Source: Chitinophaga filiformis
GTDB taxonomy: Bacteria; Bacteroidota; Bacteroidia; Chitinophagales; Chitinophagaceae
DNA: 64,000 bases
Reading direction: 5' to 3'
Assembly: GCF_021646545.1 (NCBI RefSeq)
Contig: NZ_JAKIRP010000025.1
Span: forward strand, 78,838-142,837
Position numbers and translations under genes: made by a program. Under the pieces are notes generated by a model. That model saw only the letters and a list, made by a program, of their open reading frames with translations. It did not search any database and was not told the origin of the DNA. Within the stretch, counting starts at the first letter, position 1. Every line of letters starts with the position of its first letter. This document shows positions 24,950 to 33,048 of this stretch, piece after piece.

Positions 24950-27913
24950 TTAAAAATCAAGGTTAACACCTAAAGAATACACACGTGGACGAGGGTAGAA
25001 CTTATCGTCTATACCGCTGAACACTTCCGGATCCTGGCCGCTGTACTTAGTGATCACAAATACGTTCTGTACGTTGAAGTTCAGCCGTAATCCTACTTTA
25101 TCGTGCATCAGGCGACCGAAATCATAACCGAGGTTGATGTAATCCATGCGGAGGAATGAACCATTTTCCACGTAATAGTCAGACCAGTATTGAGTGGTGG
25201 CAAACTTTGTGGACAGTACACTTCTTGACAGGTTGGCCAGATAGTTACTGTTCTGGAACGTCTTGTAAGAGCCGTTGTTAGACGCCTGGTTGTTGTAGAT
25301 GTAGTTACCGAGGTTACTGCGCATGCTGAAACCAAGGTTCCATTTCCTGTAATTGAACTGTGAATTAAAGCTCAGGTATACAGTTGGATTGGAAGATTTG
25401 TAACGGTATTTATCATCAGAAGTGACTGCACCATCACCATTGGTATCTTCATACAATCCTTCTATCGGGTTGCCGTTCTTATCGTAGATCTGTTTATATA
25501 CATAGAAAGAATTGATCTGGTGTCCTACAGAGTTGATCTGTATGGTGTTTCCCGTACCACCGCTGATATTACCTGTAGCGATACCTACAGAAGTATCTGC
25601 TTTTGCTTTGGAGAGGGAAAGGATCTGGTTCTTGTTGTAAGTGATGTTGAAGCCTGCATCCCAGCGGAAGTCTTTGGTTTCAACCGGCGTAGCATTGATG
25701 ATGAATTCCACGCCCCTGTTCTCCAGGCTACCGATGTTGGTATACAGTGTATTGGTCAGGTTAGTACCGGCAGGTGTGGTTACATCAGCCAGCAGGTCGG
25801 TGGTCTTTTTATAGTAGAAGTCCACGCTACCGGAGATCCTGTTGTTCAGGAAACCGTAATCCAGCGCTACATTGTAAGTAGCGGTCTGCTCCCACTTGAT
25901 GTTCTGGTCATAACCAGCAGCACGTAATGTTTTATAGAATGCATCGCCCAGCTGATAGGAAGAGTTTGCGTCACCATAAGTATAACGGGACAGTGCCGCA
26001 TATTCCTTACCAACACCAATGTTCTCCTGACCGGTCACACCATAGCCCAGTCTCAGTTTCAGGTCAGACACTATTGGCGAATTTTTCAGGAAGGCCTCGT
26101 CTTTCATTTTCCATGCAAAAGCTACGGAAGGGAAACTACCCCAGTGCTGACGGAAACGGGACGTACCGTCGCGACGCATGGTAAAAGTCAGCAGGTATTT
26201 ATCATTGAAAGTATAGTTCAAACGGCCGAAGAAGGACACCAGTGTATGCTGTGCTTCACTGTAGTTGCCGGCAGCAGTGGTAGTATCGCCTGCTTCATCC
26301 AGCGTAGGATAGCCGGGCGTAGCGATGATGAAATCCTGGTAGGAATAACCCGCCATTACATCCACACGGCTTTTGATACCCTTCAGCTCTTTAGCATAGT
26401 TCAGGTAGAAGTCGAGCAGTTTGTTCTTCATCTCCTGTGAATAATGCTTGTAGGAACCGCCGGTACCATTGTAGTAAGCCAATGCAGCGTATTTCGGAAT
26501 GTTGGTATTGCCTTCGCCTTTCTGATAGTCGTAACCCAGGTTCAGGTTAGCGCGCAGTTCGGGCAGGAAGTGGAATTTATAGTCAAACTGGATATTACCA
26601 ATACTTCTTTTTACTTCCGATTTATCTACTTTCTGCTCAAGCATCGCAAGTGGATTCTTGGTTCCCAGGTCGTACAGCTTACCGTTGTACAGCCACTCGT
26701 AGTAACCGCCAAAGTCGCTGCTACCGGTACGTACAGGCTGTGTAGGATCGAAGGCTATAGCCGCGTTGATAGCACCCTGGTCAGCGAAACGGTTGTCTGC
26801 AAGAGACCCTTTCACGTTCATGTTTATTTTCAGGTGATCATCAAATAAACTGGGAGAGAGATTGATGCTGGCAGATTTCCTTTCCAGGTTGGAGGTCTTC
26901 AGGATACCATCCTGGTTCAGATAACCGAAAGAGATGCGGTAAGGCAGTTTCTTCCAGGAACCGCTTAGCGCGAGGTTATTGTCACTGCTGAGGGCTGACT
27001 GATAGATCTGTTTCTGCCAGTCAGTGTTAGCTGTTCCCAGCAACGCGATCTGCGCAGCAGTACCATTAGCCTTTACAACATCGGTGAACTCACTGGCAGT
27101 TAACACCGGTGAATAGCTGGTCACTTTAGCTACAGCGTTGGTAGAGCTGAAAGATACGCGGAACTTATCACCCAGGCGGCCTTTCTTGGTAGTGATGATG
27201 ATCACACCGTTGGATGCACGGGAACCGTAGATAGCGGTAGCAGAAGCGTCTTTCAGCACGTTGAAGGTCTCAATATCATTCGGGTTGATGAGGCTCAATC
27301 CGTTGGATTGTCCGCTCACGTTGTTATTATCGAGTGGCACACCGTCTACGATGATCAACGGATCGTTGGTAGCATTGAGGGATGCACCGCCACGTACACG
27401 GATGGTGCTACCTGCGCCGGGTGCGCCACCATTGGAGGTGATCTGCACACCTGGTACTTTACCGGTGATCAGTTGTTCGGGAGAAGATAAAGGCCCTTTG
27501 TTGAAGTCTTTAGTAGAAACAACAGCTATAGCTCCTGTGAGGTCGCTCTTTTTCTGTGTACCATAACCCACGACTACGATCTCGTTCAGGCCCTTGGTAT
27601 CGGCCTTCAGCTGGAAGGTAAGCGGTGCTGTATTGTTAGCTGCGTTCACAGGCAATTCAAATGTTTCGTATCCCATGATGCGTGCTACCACCACTATGTT
27701 GCCGGCTGTAACGCCGGTGATGGTGAAATTTCCCTGGGCATCGGAAGTAGCGTTCCTGCTGGTGCCTTTAACGAAGACGGTGGCGCCGGGAATGGGCTGG
27801 CCTGTTTCATCCGTCACTTTTCCGCTGATACTGCCCGATTGTGCATAGGTAAAAAAGGACATCAACACAAAGCACAGCAGAAATGCAAAACTGGCAAAGC
27901 GTGTTCTTTTCAT
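24950..27913 (-). CDS. susC: SusC/RagA TonB-dependent outer-membrane transporter
   Basis: A 987-residue TonB-dependent importer. Signal peptide, then a carboxypeptidase-regulatory-like beta domain at about 28-105 (GKVTDETGQPIPGATVFVKG), a TonB box NEIVVVGYGTQKKSDLTG near 115, the plug domain (DPLIIVDGVPL, SRASNGVIIITTKKG), then a long 22-stranded barrel closing in a terminal Phe (GVNLDF). It lacks the STN domain, so it is not wired to an anti-sigma factor; control is expected from the upstream LacI regulator. I start it at the ATG at 27913; a GTG 12 codons upstream is an alternative. First gene of the maltodextrin operon. Confidence 0.95.
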   Translation of the reverse strand: MKRTRFASFAFLLCFVLMSFFTYAQSGSISGKVTDETGQPIPGATVFVKGTSRNATSDAQGNFTITGVTAGNIVVVARIMGYETFELPVNAANNTAPLTFQLKADTKGLNEIVVVGYGTQKKSDLTGAIAVVSTKDFNKGPLSSPEQLITGKVPGVQITSNGGAPGAGSTIRVRGGASLNATNDPLIIVDGVPLDNNNVSGQSNGLSLINPNDIETFNVLKDASATAIYGSRASNGVIIITTKKGRLGDKFRVSFSSTNAVAKVTSYSPVLTASEFTDVVKANGTAAQIALLGTANTDWQKQIYQSALSSDNNLALSGSWKKLPYRISFGYLNQDGILKTSNLERKSASINLSPSLFDDHLKINMNVKGSLADNRFADQGAINAAIAFDPTQPVRTGSSDFGGYYEWLYNGKLYDLGTKNPLAMLEQKVDKSEVKRSIGNIQFDYKFHFLPELRANLNLGYDYQKGEGNTNIPKYAALAYYNGTGGSYKHYSQEMKNKLLDFYLNYAKELKGIKSRVDVMAGYSYQDFIIATPGYPTLDEAGDTTTAAGNYSEAQHTLVSFFGRLNYTFNDKYLLTFTMRRDGTSRFRQHWGSFPSVAFAWKMKDEAFLKNSPIVSDLKLRLGYGVTGQENIGVGKEYAALSRYTYGDANSSYQLGDAFYKTLRAAGYDQNIKWEQTATYNVALDYGFLNNRISGSVDFYYKKTTDLLADVTTPAGTNLTNTLYTNIGSLENRGVEFIINATPVETKDFRWDAGFNITYNKNQILSLSKAKADTSVGIATGNISGGTGNTIQINSVGHQINSFYVYKQIYDKNGNPIEGLYEDTNGDGAVTSDDKYRYKSSNPTVYLSFNSQFNYRKWNLGFSMRSNLGNYIYNNQASNNGSYKTFQNSNYLANLSRSVLSTKFATTQYWSDYYVENGSFLRMDYINLGYDFGRLMHDKVGLRLNFNVQNVFVITKYSGQDPEVFSGIDDKFYPRPRVYSLGVNLDF

Positions 27914-28471
27914 TGATCGATTGATTAATTGATAAGAAATTTGTTTCACAATAGTTCACTGCAAGACCTTTTAAACAAAAGTCTCCCCCTGTCGAATCCG
28001 CCTGAATTCAACGACTATGAATTTTTGTTGTAATGATTTTACCGGTTACTGATGGTGAACCGGCTTTTAAGAGATCCGGACATGTGGTCCGGAAGTTCAA
28101 TAGTTACGTTCCAGCGACTTTTCTTTTTCCTGCGGGATGATCCGGAGCAGTATAGCTTTTTTCCCTGACCTCCCGGATGCCGTCATCCGGACTGTTCTGA
28201 ATGCTGTCATTTTTCTCTACGTAGGATTCATTTGCGATTTGATTTTCATTTCCGGGAACGTTCCCGGAACGTGGAACACTTTTGCTAAAGTAGAGTATTT
28301 CCTGAATACTGTAACATTCTGAAACAGATTTTTTTAAAAAAAAGTTAAAAAATGACAGCGGAGATGCTCAACAAGATAAGTCAGCCAGTACTTAATATGC
28401 TGCAAAACAATTAATTAGCGAAAAAACGATGTATAACGTCTGAAAGGGGTCTACTTTCACTTCCTTTCTTT
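27914..28471. promoter_or_regulatory. Long susC leader/control region with several palindromes
   Basis: 558 bases with no gene, between lacI and susC (both minus strand). It contains four inverted repeats: 28041-28063 (ACCGGTT / AACCGG), 28075-28093 (TCCGGAC / GTCCGGA), 28173-28190 (CCGGAT / ATCCGG) and the 20-bp palindrome at 28250-28269. I could not find a perfect promoter; TACTTTAG at 28285-28292 on the minus strand is one mismatch from the -7 consensus and lies just upstream of the palindrome. A 3' A-rich stretch follows lacI at about 28330. Confidence 0.5.
28250..28269. promoter_or_regulatory. Candidate LacI-family operator
   Basis: TTCCGGGAACGTTCCCGGAA is a perfect 20-bp palindrome with the central CG typical of LacI-family operators, about 340 bases upstream of susC and 200 downstream of the lacI-type gene. 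A 12-bp core copy recurs inside the GH13 gene. Confidence 0.65.
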
Positions 28472-29506
28472 TTATTCTCCCCTCTTTCCGGGTGTTGTCT
28501 TTATGCCTGTGGAGGAGGTTCTGGGGATGAGTTTCGAATTTAAAACGACATGGTCGTTGGTCGTGGCATTACCTTCCAGGGCTTTAAACAAGAGCTGCGC
28601 TGCATTCGTACCCAGATCATATGCCGGCTGGGTAATGGTAGACAATGCAGGGTTCAGCAGGGGCGCTATTTCCAGGCTGGAGAAACTGACGATCTTAATA
28701 TCTTCCGGAATGCGGATACCCAGATGATGGCACACGTAATAACTGGAGATAGCCAGACGCTCCACTGAAGCCAGCAGACCATCCGGGCGCTGTTCCTGCA
28801 GGACCTTCGAGAGGATCTCAAAGTTCTGATCATAGTCGTTGGAGCAATCTATCACCAGCTGGGTGTTATATTCGATACCTGCATCTTTCAGGGCATCGCG
28901 GTAGCCCTGCATACGCACATTACCAATAGACAGGCTTTTATTGATCACCAGGAAAGCGATCTCCTTACAACCCATCTCTATCAGGTGCCGGGTAGCGGCA
29001 AAACTGCTGTCATAGTCGTCGGTAGTCACTTTGGGCACATCAATATCATCATACACCCTATCGAAGAATACCAGGGGAATATGCTTGTTATCAAGCCTGT
29101 TCAGGTACTGGTGGTCGTTCGCCTCCCCGGATGCCGACATGATAATGCCATCCACGCGGCCATTGTATAGTTTGTCGATAAATGTTACTTCTTTCTGATA
29201 TTCATCATCTGTTACATAAATGAGCGTATGATAGCCCTTCTCCCGTGCCACACGTTCTATGCCGTGAATGGCCTGGGAAAAGAAGTTATTGGCCAGTTCA
29301 GGCACTATGATAGCAATTGTCTTGCTTTTCTTTTCCCGCAGATTACTCGCGTGGTGATTAGGCTGGTAATTGAACTCTTTCGCCATGGAAAGGATCCTGG
29401 CCTTTGTTTCAGGATTGATGTCACTGTTGCCCCTGAATGCCCTTGAAACGGTAGAGGTAGATAAATTCAGTTTTTCTGCTAACCTTTTGATATCAACGCG
29501 ATCCAT
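28472..29506 (-). CDS. LacI-family regulator of the maltodextrin locus
   Basis: A 344-residue LacI/GalR regulator. The N-terminal helix-turn-helix (DIKRLAEKLNLSTSTVSRAF) and hinge are at residues 4-55. The periplasmic-binding-protein-like effector domain follows (TIAIIVPELANNFFSQAIHGIE, VDGIIMSASGE, IPLVFFDRV). It lies directly upstream of susC in the same direction, separated by a control region with a LacI-like palindrome. It probably senses maltose or a maltose-derived sugar and controls the seven-gene operon; whether it represses or activates cannot be seen. Bacteroides uses the unrelated SusR for starch, so this is the LacI-controlled version of the system. Confidence 0.93.
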   Translation of the reverse strand: MDRVDIKRLAEKLNLSTSTVSRAFRGNSDINPETKARILSMAKEFNYQPNHHASNLREKKSKTIAIIVPELANNFFSQAIHGIERVAREKGYHTLIYVTDDEYQKEVTFIDKLYNGRVDGIIMSASGEANDHQYLNRLDNKHIPLVFFDRVYDDIDVPKVTTDDYDSSFAATRHLIEMGCKEIAFLVINKSLSIGNVRMQGYRDALKDAGIEYNTQLVIDCSNDYDQNFEILSKVLQEQRPDGLLASVERLAISSYYVCHHLGIRIPEDIKIVSFSSLEIAPLLNPALSTITQPAYDLGTNAAQLLFKALEGNATTNDHVVLNSKLIPRTSSTGIKTTPGKRGE

Positions 29507-29649
29507 TGCTAAAGTTGTTTAGATAGGTTGAACGGCCAAATTAGTCAAATTTGGTAAATATTGCCGTTTTTCCCTGCTTTTTCGGCACGAATCCCTTATG
29601 ATTTCTATTCAATTCCTATATGTCCATATCGCTTTTATCATCGTCCGGC

Positions 29650-29695
29650 TATCAGTTCGTCGTCATCTGTAGATACAAATTACGACGAACTGATA
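29650..29695. repeat. 14-bp inverted repeat between tetR and lacI-type genes
   Basis: TATCAGTTCGTCGT (29650-29663) and its exact complement ACGACGAACTGATA (29682-29695) enclose an 18-base spacer. No T run follows on either strand, so a plain terminator is unlikely; an operator or RNA structure is possible. Confidence 0.6.
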
Positions 29696-29707
29696 TGGAA
29701 GCAAAAA

Positions 29708-30307
29708 TCAATCTGCCAATGATGCTGCAACATTTCTGACAGCATTCAGCAACACCTGTTGATTGAGATCGCCGGAGTTGCGTTGATATACCACATTGAG
29801 TGATATAAGGCCGTGTACGGTTGCCCACATGCCAGCATAGGCAACAAACACCTGCTCTTCCGATTGCTGGCCTGCCGGCAGGATCTGTCTGATCACTCGT
29901 CCAAACAGATTAGCAAGTGCTGCTGCTTCAGGCATGGTACTGATATCGCTGCAGCCCTGGATATTGATACCAAACATTAACTGGTATAGTTCCTTTTCTG
30001 CGAATGCGAAATCCCAGTATGCCATCCACATGTTTTCCAGTTGCTTTTCCGCCAGATGATGCGCGGACCGGGCCTTTTCAATATTTCCTGCCAATTGTAC
30101 GAATCCTGTTTTTGCAAGGTCCAGCAGTATAGCCTCCTTGTTCAGGAAATAATCATAGATCACCGGCGGTGTATGTTCAATCATATCGGCTATCTTCCGC
30201 ATGCTAACGGTCTGCCAGCCATGCGTTCTGGCAATGCTTAATGCAGCATCGAGGATATTCGTGCGGCTCTCTTCTTTGAGGCGTAACCTTCTTTCTTTCA
30301 CTTCCAT
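29708..30307 (-). CDS. TetR/AcrR-family regulator
   Basis: A 199-residue TetR-type repressor: N-terminal helix-turn-helix at about residues 15-60 (TNILDAALSIARTHGWQTVSMRKIADMIEH then PPVIYDYFLNKEAIL), ligand domain after that (MWMAYWDFAFAEKELYQLMFG, and GMWATVHGLISLNV near the end, typical of the TetR C-terminal group with WHG). No effector or efflux gene is adjacent; the nearest is a second TetR gene upstream on the same strand. An operator shared with that second TetR lies 117 bases upstream. Confidence 0.9.
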   Translation of the reverse strand: MEVKERRLRLKEESRTNILDAALSIARTHGWQTVSMRKIADMIEHTPPVIYDYFLNKEAILLDLAKTGFVQLAGNIEKARSAHHLAEKQLENMWMAYWDFAFAEKELYQLMFGINIQGCSDISTMPEAAALANLFGRVIRQILPAGQQSEEQVFVAYAGMWATVHGLISLNVVYQRNSGDLNQQVLLNAVRNVAASLAD

Positions 30308-30423
30308 TGCAGTTGTGTTTAATGGTTTATCTTTTTGTTGTAAATAAAGACATAGTAATTCCGCACTGGTCCCACACGCTTACGCGTGAGACCATTCACA
30401 TGAGCACACAATTCCTTTTGAAT

Positions 30424-30437
30424 AGACTATTTAGTCT
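30424..30437. promoter_or_regulatory. TetR-type operator copy 1
   Basis: AGACTATTTAGTCT, a 6-bp-arm palindrome (AGACTA-nn-TAGTCT) identical in arms to the site in front of the TetR gene at 30516-31109. It lies upstream of the TetR gene at 29708-30307, between it and the preceding terminator. Confidence 0.6.
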
Positions 30438-30447
30438 CTTTACGGAA

Positions 30448-30477
30448 AGAAAAAAACAGCCATTCCCAAGGCTGTTT
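30448..30477 (-). terminator. Intrinsic terminator of the second tetR gene
   Basis: AAACAGCC (30454-30461) / GGCTGTTT (30470-30477), with a continuous T run on the minus strand (A run at 30448-30456). Confidence 0.8.
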
Positions 30478-30489
30478 ACGTTAATTGAG

Positions 30490-30532
30490 TAAGTTAAAAT
30501 AAGACTGTACGTAAGTTAAATAAGACTGTACG
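30490..30532. repeat. Tandem 21/22-base duplication at the 3' end of tetR
   Basis: 30490-30511 and 30512-30532 are the same sequence, starting TAAGTTAAA and ending AAGACTGTACG, differing by one A. The second copy contains the stop codon and last residues of the TetR gene; the first lies just beyond the stop. Confidence 0.75.
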
Positions 30533-31109
30533 TTGCCAGTTCTTTTTTCATTGCTTTCACTGCAGTCTTCATGGGTAGGAGGCTCCCGGTGACACGGGAC
30601 ATCATTGTGGCCCCCTCCACTGTTGCGAACAATTTCACCGCTATTTCATCTGCGTTTATAGATGGAGACAATTCTCCGGCTTTCACGCCTTCTTTAATAA
30701 TGCCGGCCAGCATTTTGATGGTCTGGCTGACAACGGACTGTACCTTTTCTTTGATAGCCGGATTGGTGTCATCTGAATCTACAGCAAAGTTCAGGATCGG
30801 GCATCCGCCATGTATGAAAGAACTATCGAGCGGGTTCGCATTCAATTCTGCAAAAACGGTCAACTTCCCTATGGCCGTTGTCTGTTCCTGCATTAAGCGA
30901 TTTCTGTGAGTAGTCAGTTTGTCGAGCAGGTATGCTGCACTGGCATAGGCTAATTCATCTTTGCTCTGGAAATGCCCATACAGACAACCCTTCGCTACCT
31001 TCGACGCCTGCAGGATCTCATCGATAGAGGTACCCGCTACGCCTTTTTCGTTAAATAAATCCGCCGCCTGTTCAATAATGAACTGCCTCGTCCTTTCCGA
31101 CTTCTTCAT
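30516..31109 (-). CDS. TetR/AcrR-family regulator
   Basis: A 197-residue TetR-type repressor. Helix-turn-helix at about residues 8-50 (FIIEQAADLFNEKGVAGTSIDEILQ, ASKVAKGCLYGHFQSKDEL). The C-terminal domain carries GGCPILNFAVDSDDTNPAIKE, characteristic of a Bacteroidota TetR group. A perfect promoter with an operator embedded in its spacer (31130-31161) lies just upstream, indicating autorepression. The 3' end carries a short tandem duplication. No co-transcribed target gene is present; targets are probably elsewhere plus the neighbouring TetR gene. Confidence 0.9.
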   Translation of the reverse strand: MKKSERTRQFIIEQAADLFNEKGVAGTSIDEILQASKVAKGCLYGHFQSKDELAYASAAYLLDKLTTHRNRLMQEQTTAIGKLTVFAELNANPLDSSFIHGGCPILNFAVDSDDTNPAIKEKVQSVVSQTIKMLAGIIKEGVKAGELSPSINADEIAVKLFATVEGATMMSRVTGSLLPMKTAVKAMKKELATYSLI

Positions 31110-31129
31110 TTACGTTAATTTAACGCTGT

Positions 31130-31161
31130 CAAAAATAGACTAAGTAGTCTTCTCTGGCAAA
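31130..31161 (-). promoter_or_regulatory. Promoter of the second tetR gene
   Basis: Minus strand: TTTG (31158-31161), 20 bases, TATTTTTG (31130-31137), a perfect match to the Bacteroidota consensus. The operator AGACTAAGTAGTCT fills the spacer next to the -7 element. Confidence 0.75.
31137..31150. promoter_or_regulatory. TetR-type operator copy 2
   Basis: AGACTAAGTAGTCT, same arms as the site at 30424-30437, placed between the -33 and -7 elements of the tetR promoter, where a bound repressor would block polymerase. Confidence 0.7.
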
Positions 31162-31174
31162 TTTATTTTAAATG

Positions 31175-31203
31175 AAAAAACCGTCCGGCGTAGAGCGGAC
31201 GGT
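31175..31203 (-). terminator. Intrinsic terminator of the lipoprotein gene
   Basis: ACCGTCCG (31180-31187) / CGGACGGT (31196-31203) with a T run on the minus strand. Confidence 0.8.
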
Positions 31204-31250
31204 CTTCCCCTTTTTACCACATGGTGTTATTTATTTTGACATGACTTATC

Positions 31251-32009
31251 TTAACGTTGTGTGTGTTCAACACTCATACTTGATTCAAATGCTGATTTCA
31301 GAGCGTTGTTGGTATCAAGATTAGCATCGATGTTCAACACGAGTTTTCCGCCAACAAAGGTACCTGTGAAGTCCCCGATCTGCAGTTTGGTCATAACGAG
31401 GTTCAGGTCGATTTTCAATTTACCATCGAAAGTCACACCATCCGTACCGATTGATACATCTTTGCCGGTAGCGGTCAGTTCAATTTTTCCTGTCACATTT
31501 ACTATAACAGGGATGTCTGTTCCGCGCCAGGTGATCCGGCCGTTCATTAACAGTGCAGGTTTAGGTTCATCACCTTCTATGCGCACATACACTTTTACAT
31601 GCTCAAAATTTCCTAAAGGCAGTATAAGGCTACCCAGTTCAGTACTATCGAGGATGTCAATAAACCTGTCGCTTTTAATTCTCAGGTCTATTTCATCCGG
31701 ACCGTTTTTAGCTTCAAACTTCAATTCGCGGAATCTGATTTTCACACTGTCCCAGGTAAAATCAAACCGTAGGGATGGAAAGGACGCCAACGACGGATCG
31801 TTGATAATTCTGCCCAGACGTTCTGTTCCTGCGGCGTCTGCTGCAACCGATCCTGTAGGATTGACTGCCTGGATCTGGTAAGCTACACTGGCTTTACCAT
31901 CTTTTGCTGGTGGTGCTACAGCTTCTTCGGAGCTTTGTTTAGAACATGCAGAGAACATAACAGCTAGCAGAGTCACAGCTGCACATAACTGAAAAAACGA
32001 TTTTTTCAT
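31251..32009 (-). CDS. Beta-rich lipoprotein, DUF4382-like
   Basis: A 252-residue lipoprotein (lipobox MFSAC). The mature part is beta-rich with a DSVKIRFRELKFEAKNGPDE segment followed by LGSLILPLGNFEHVKVYVRIEGDEP, resembling the DUF4382-type envelope lipoproteins of Bacteroidota; the assignment to that family is tentative. It is monocistronic with a clean terminator. It has no enzymatic motif and probably faces the periplasm or surface. Confidence 0.7.
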   Translation of the reverse strand: MKKSFFQLCAAVTLLAVMFSACSKQSSEEAVAPPAKDGKASVAYQIQAVNPTGSVAADAAGTERLGRIINDPSLASFPSLRFDFTWDSVKIRFRELKFEAKNGPDEIDLRIKSDRFIDILDSTELGSLILPLGNFEHVKVYVRIEGDEPKPALLMNGRITWRGTDIPVIVNVTGKIELTATGKDVSIGTDGVTFDGKLKIDLNLVMTKLQIGDFTGTFVGGKLVLNIDANLDTNNALKSAFESSMSVEHTQR

Positions 32010-32395
32010 TTGTAATTGGTTTAATTGTTTCCAATAAAATAGAGGTAAGAAGGCTTTAGATCGATATGGTTAGCTCCCGGAAATAACAGTAAGTGCTATT
32101 GGCTCTCTACGCTGACATATTTTTTTTTCATACGGGTCTTAGCTGGTATCTCAGGTTGTTTTGGATCATACAATATTCGTACCGTAAGTGCTCATAACAG
32201 CATTATTATTAATGCGATAGAGGGAAACTATTTATACCAGAGTAACAACGTATATGCGGCACGCTATCACACTGTCTCATTTTACAGACACATTGTGGAA
32301 AAATGTCGATACTTTTCACAGTAATAAAATTGGCATCGAAGAAAGAGGACGTTAGTAAGGTCTGATTCTTGTGGCGAATTGCGAAAAGGATAACT
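32010..32395. other. Intergenic region without recognised content
   Basis: 386 bases between divergent genes. I see no open frame of interest and no exact promoter match; there is a poly-T tract near 32120 and a purine-rich AAAAGGA five bases before the ATG at 32396, an unusual Shine-Dalgarno-like site for this phylum. Confidence 0.5.
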
Positions 32396-32641
32396 ATGAA
32401 GAAATTATCATTCAACTTATTGGTTGACGGTGTGCCCTATATGGTGAAAGCGGAGCCTTTTGCTTTTAACAGCGAACAACGTTACAACGTAAGTTTTAAT
32501 GGCAGCGAGACATACATCTTTGCCTGGGACGAAGACACATTGAGATATGCGCCTATCGGAGACATTGCTGTAGATCTGCCAATGGCGTTACAACAGGAGA
32601 TTGCAAGCAGGCTGTACGAAGTCACGCCCAGCAGGGAATAA
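32396..32641 (+). CDS. Small protein of unknown function
   Basis: An 81-residue soluble protein. The ATG at 32396 is preferred to an upstream in-frame Met because AAAAGGA sits five bases before it and the protein then begins MKKLSFNLLVDG. Beta strands dominate (RYNVSFNGSETYIFAWDE), ending in a helix (LPMALQQEIASRLYE). Not recognised by name; the layout resembles the protein at 11666-11953, so the two may belong to one family of small Chitinophagaceae proteins. Confidence 0.65.
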   Translation: MKKLSFNLLVDGVPYMVKAEPFAFNSEQRYNVSFNGSETYIFAWDEDTLRYAPIGDIAVDLPMALQQEIASRLYEVTPSRE

Positions 32642-33048
32642 GAACAAATAAAAACTTCCCTATACCTATCTTTAGAAATTCTTTTCAGCCAACGAACAAA
32701 ACAAAATAAGCGCTGTTATCTAACAGTATAAAAGTTACTAACTCAAGTAAACGCATACTTACATAACTCCAGGACCTCAATTACCATAACAACAATGAAC
32801 AACATTAAACACCACCAAACAATCTTTAAAAGATACCACTAAATAACCAGGACATAATAATAACAGGTCACTATTGAACCCCGTAGCAGGGTGATCTATT
32901 CTCATGTCTTCTTCTAACTGCTTCTGCCCTCCGGCGGATGATCAGATTTCTTTGTCTGATATGTATCACTCATACATACATGAACTTTCATGGCGGATAC
33001 CGAAAAGCCAGAACAGAGTAGGTAATACTTTAATTTAAACCACATTTT
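32642..33048 (+). other. Long G-poor intergenic leader before the AidA/PixA-type gene
   Basis: 407 bases without a convincing gene. The segment of about 32690-32870 is strikingly rich in A and C and poor in G on the plus strand. It includes a 15-codon frame (32795-32842, MNNIKHHQTIFKRYH). Small inverted repeats CTGTTA/TAACAG (about 32715) and ATCAGA/TCTGAT (about 32942) are visible. A long 5' leader for the downstream gene is possible; no known riboswitch is recognised. Confidence 0.4.

Noticed and set aside
30307..30492. A 61-codon plus-strand frame between the two tetR genes
   Set aside because: It covers an operator and a terminator, and reads as low-quality sequence; not a gene.
32795..32842. 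His-leader attenuator peptide
   Set aside because: Only three His codons, no terminator/antiterminator hairpins and no histidine genes downstream; kept only as part of the leader observation.
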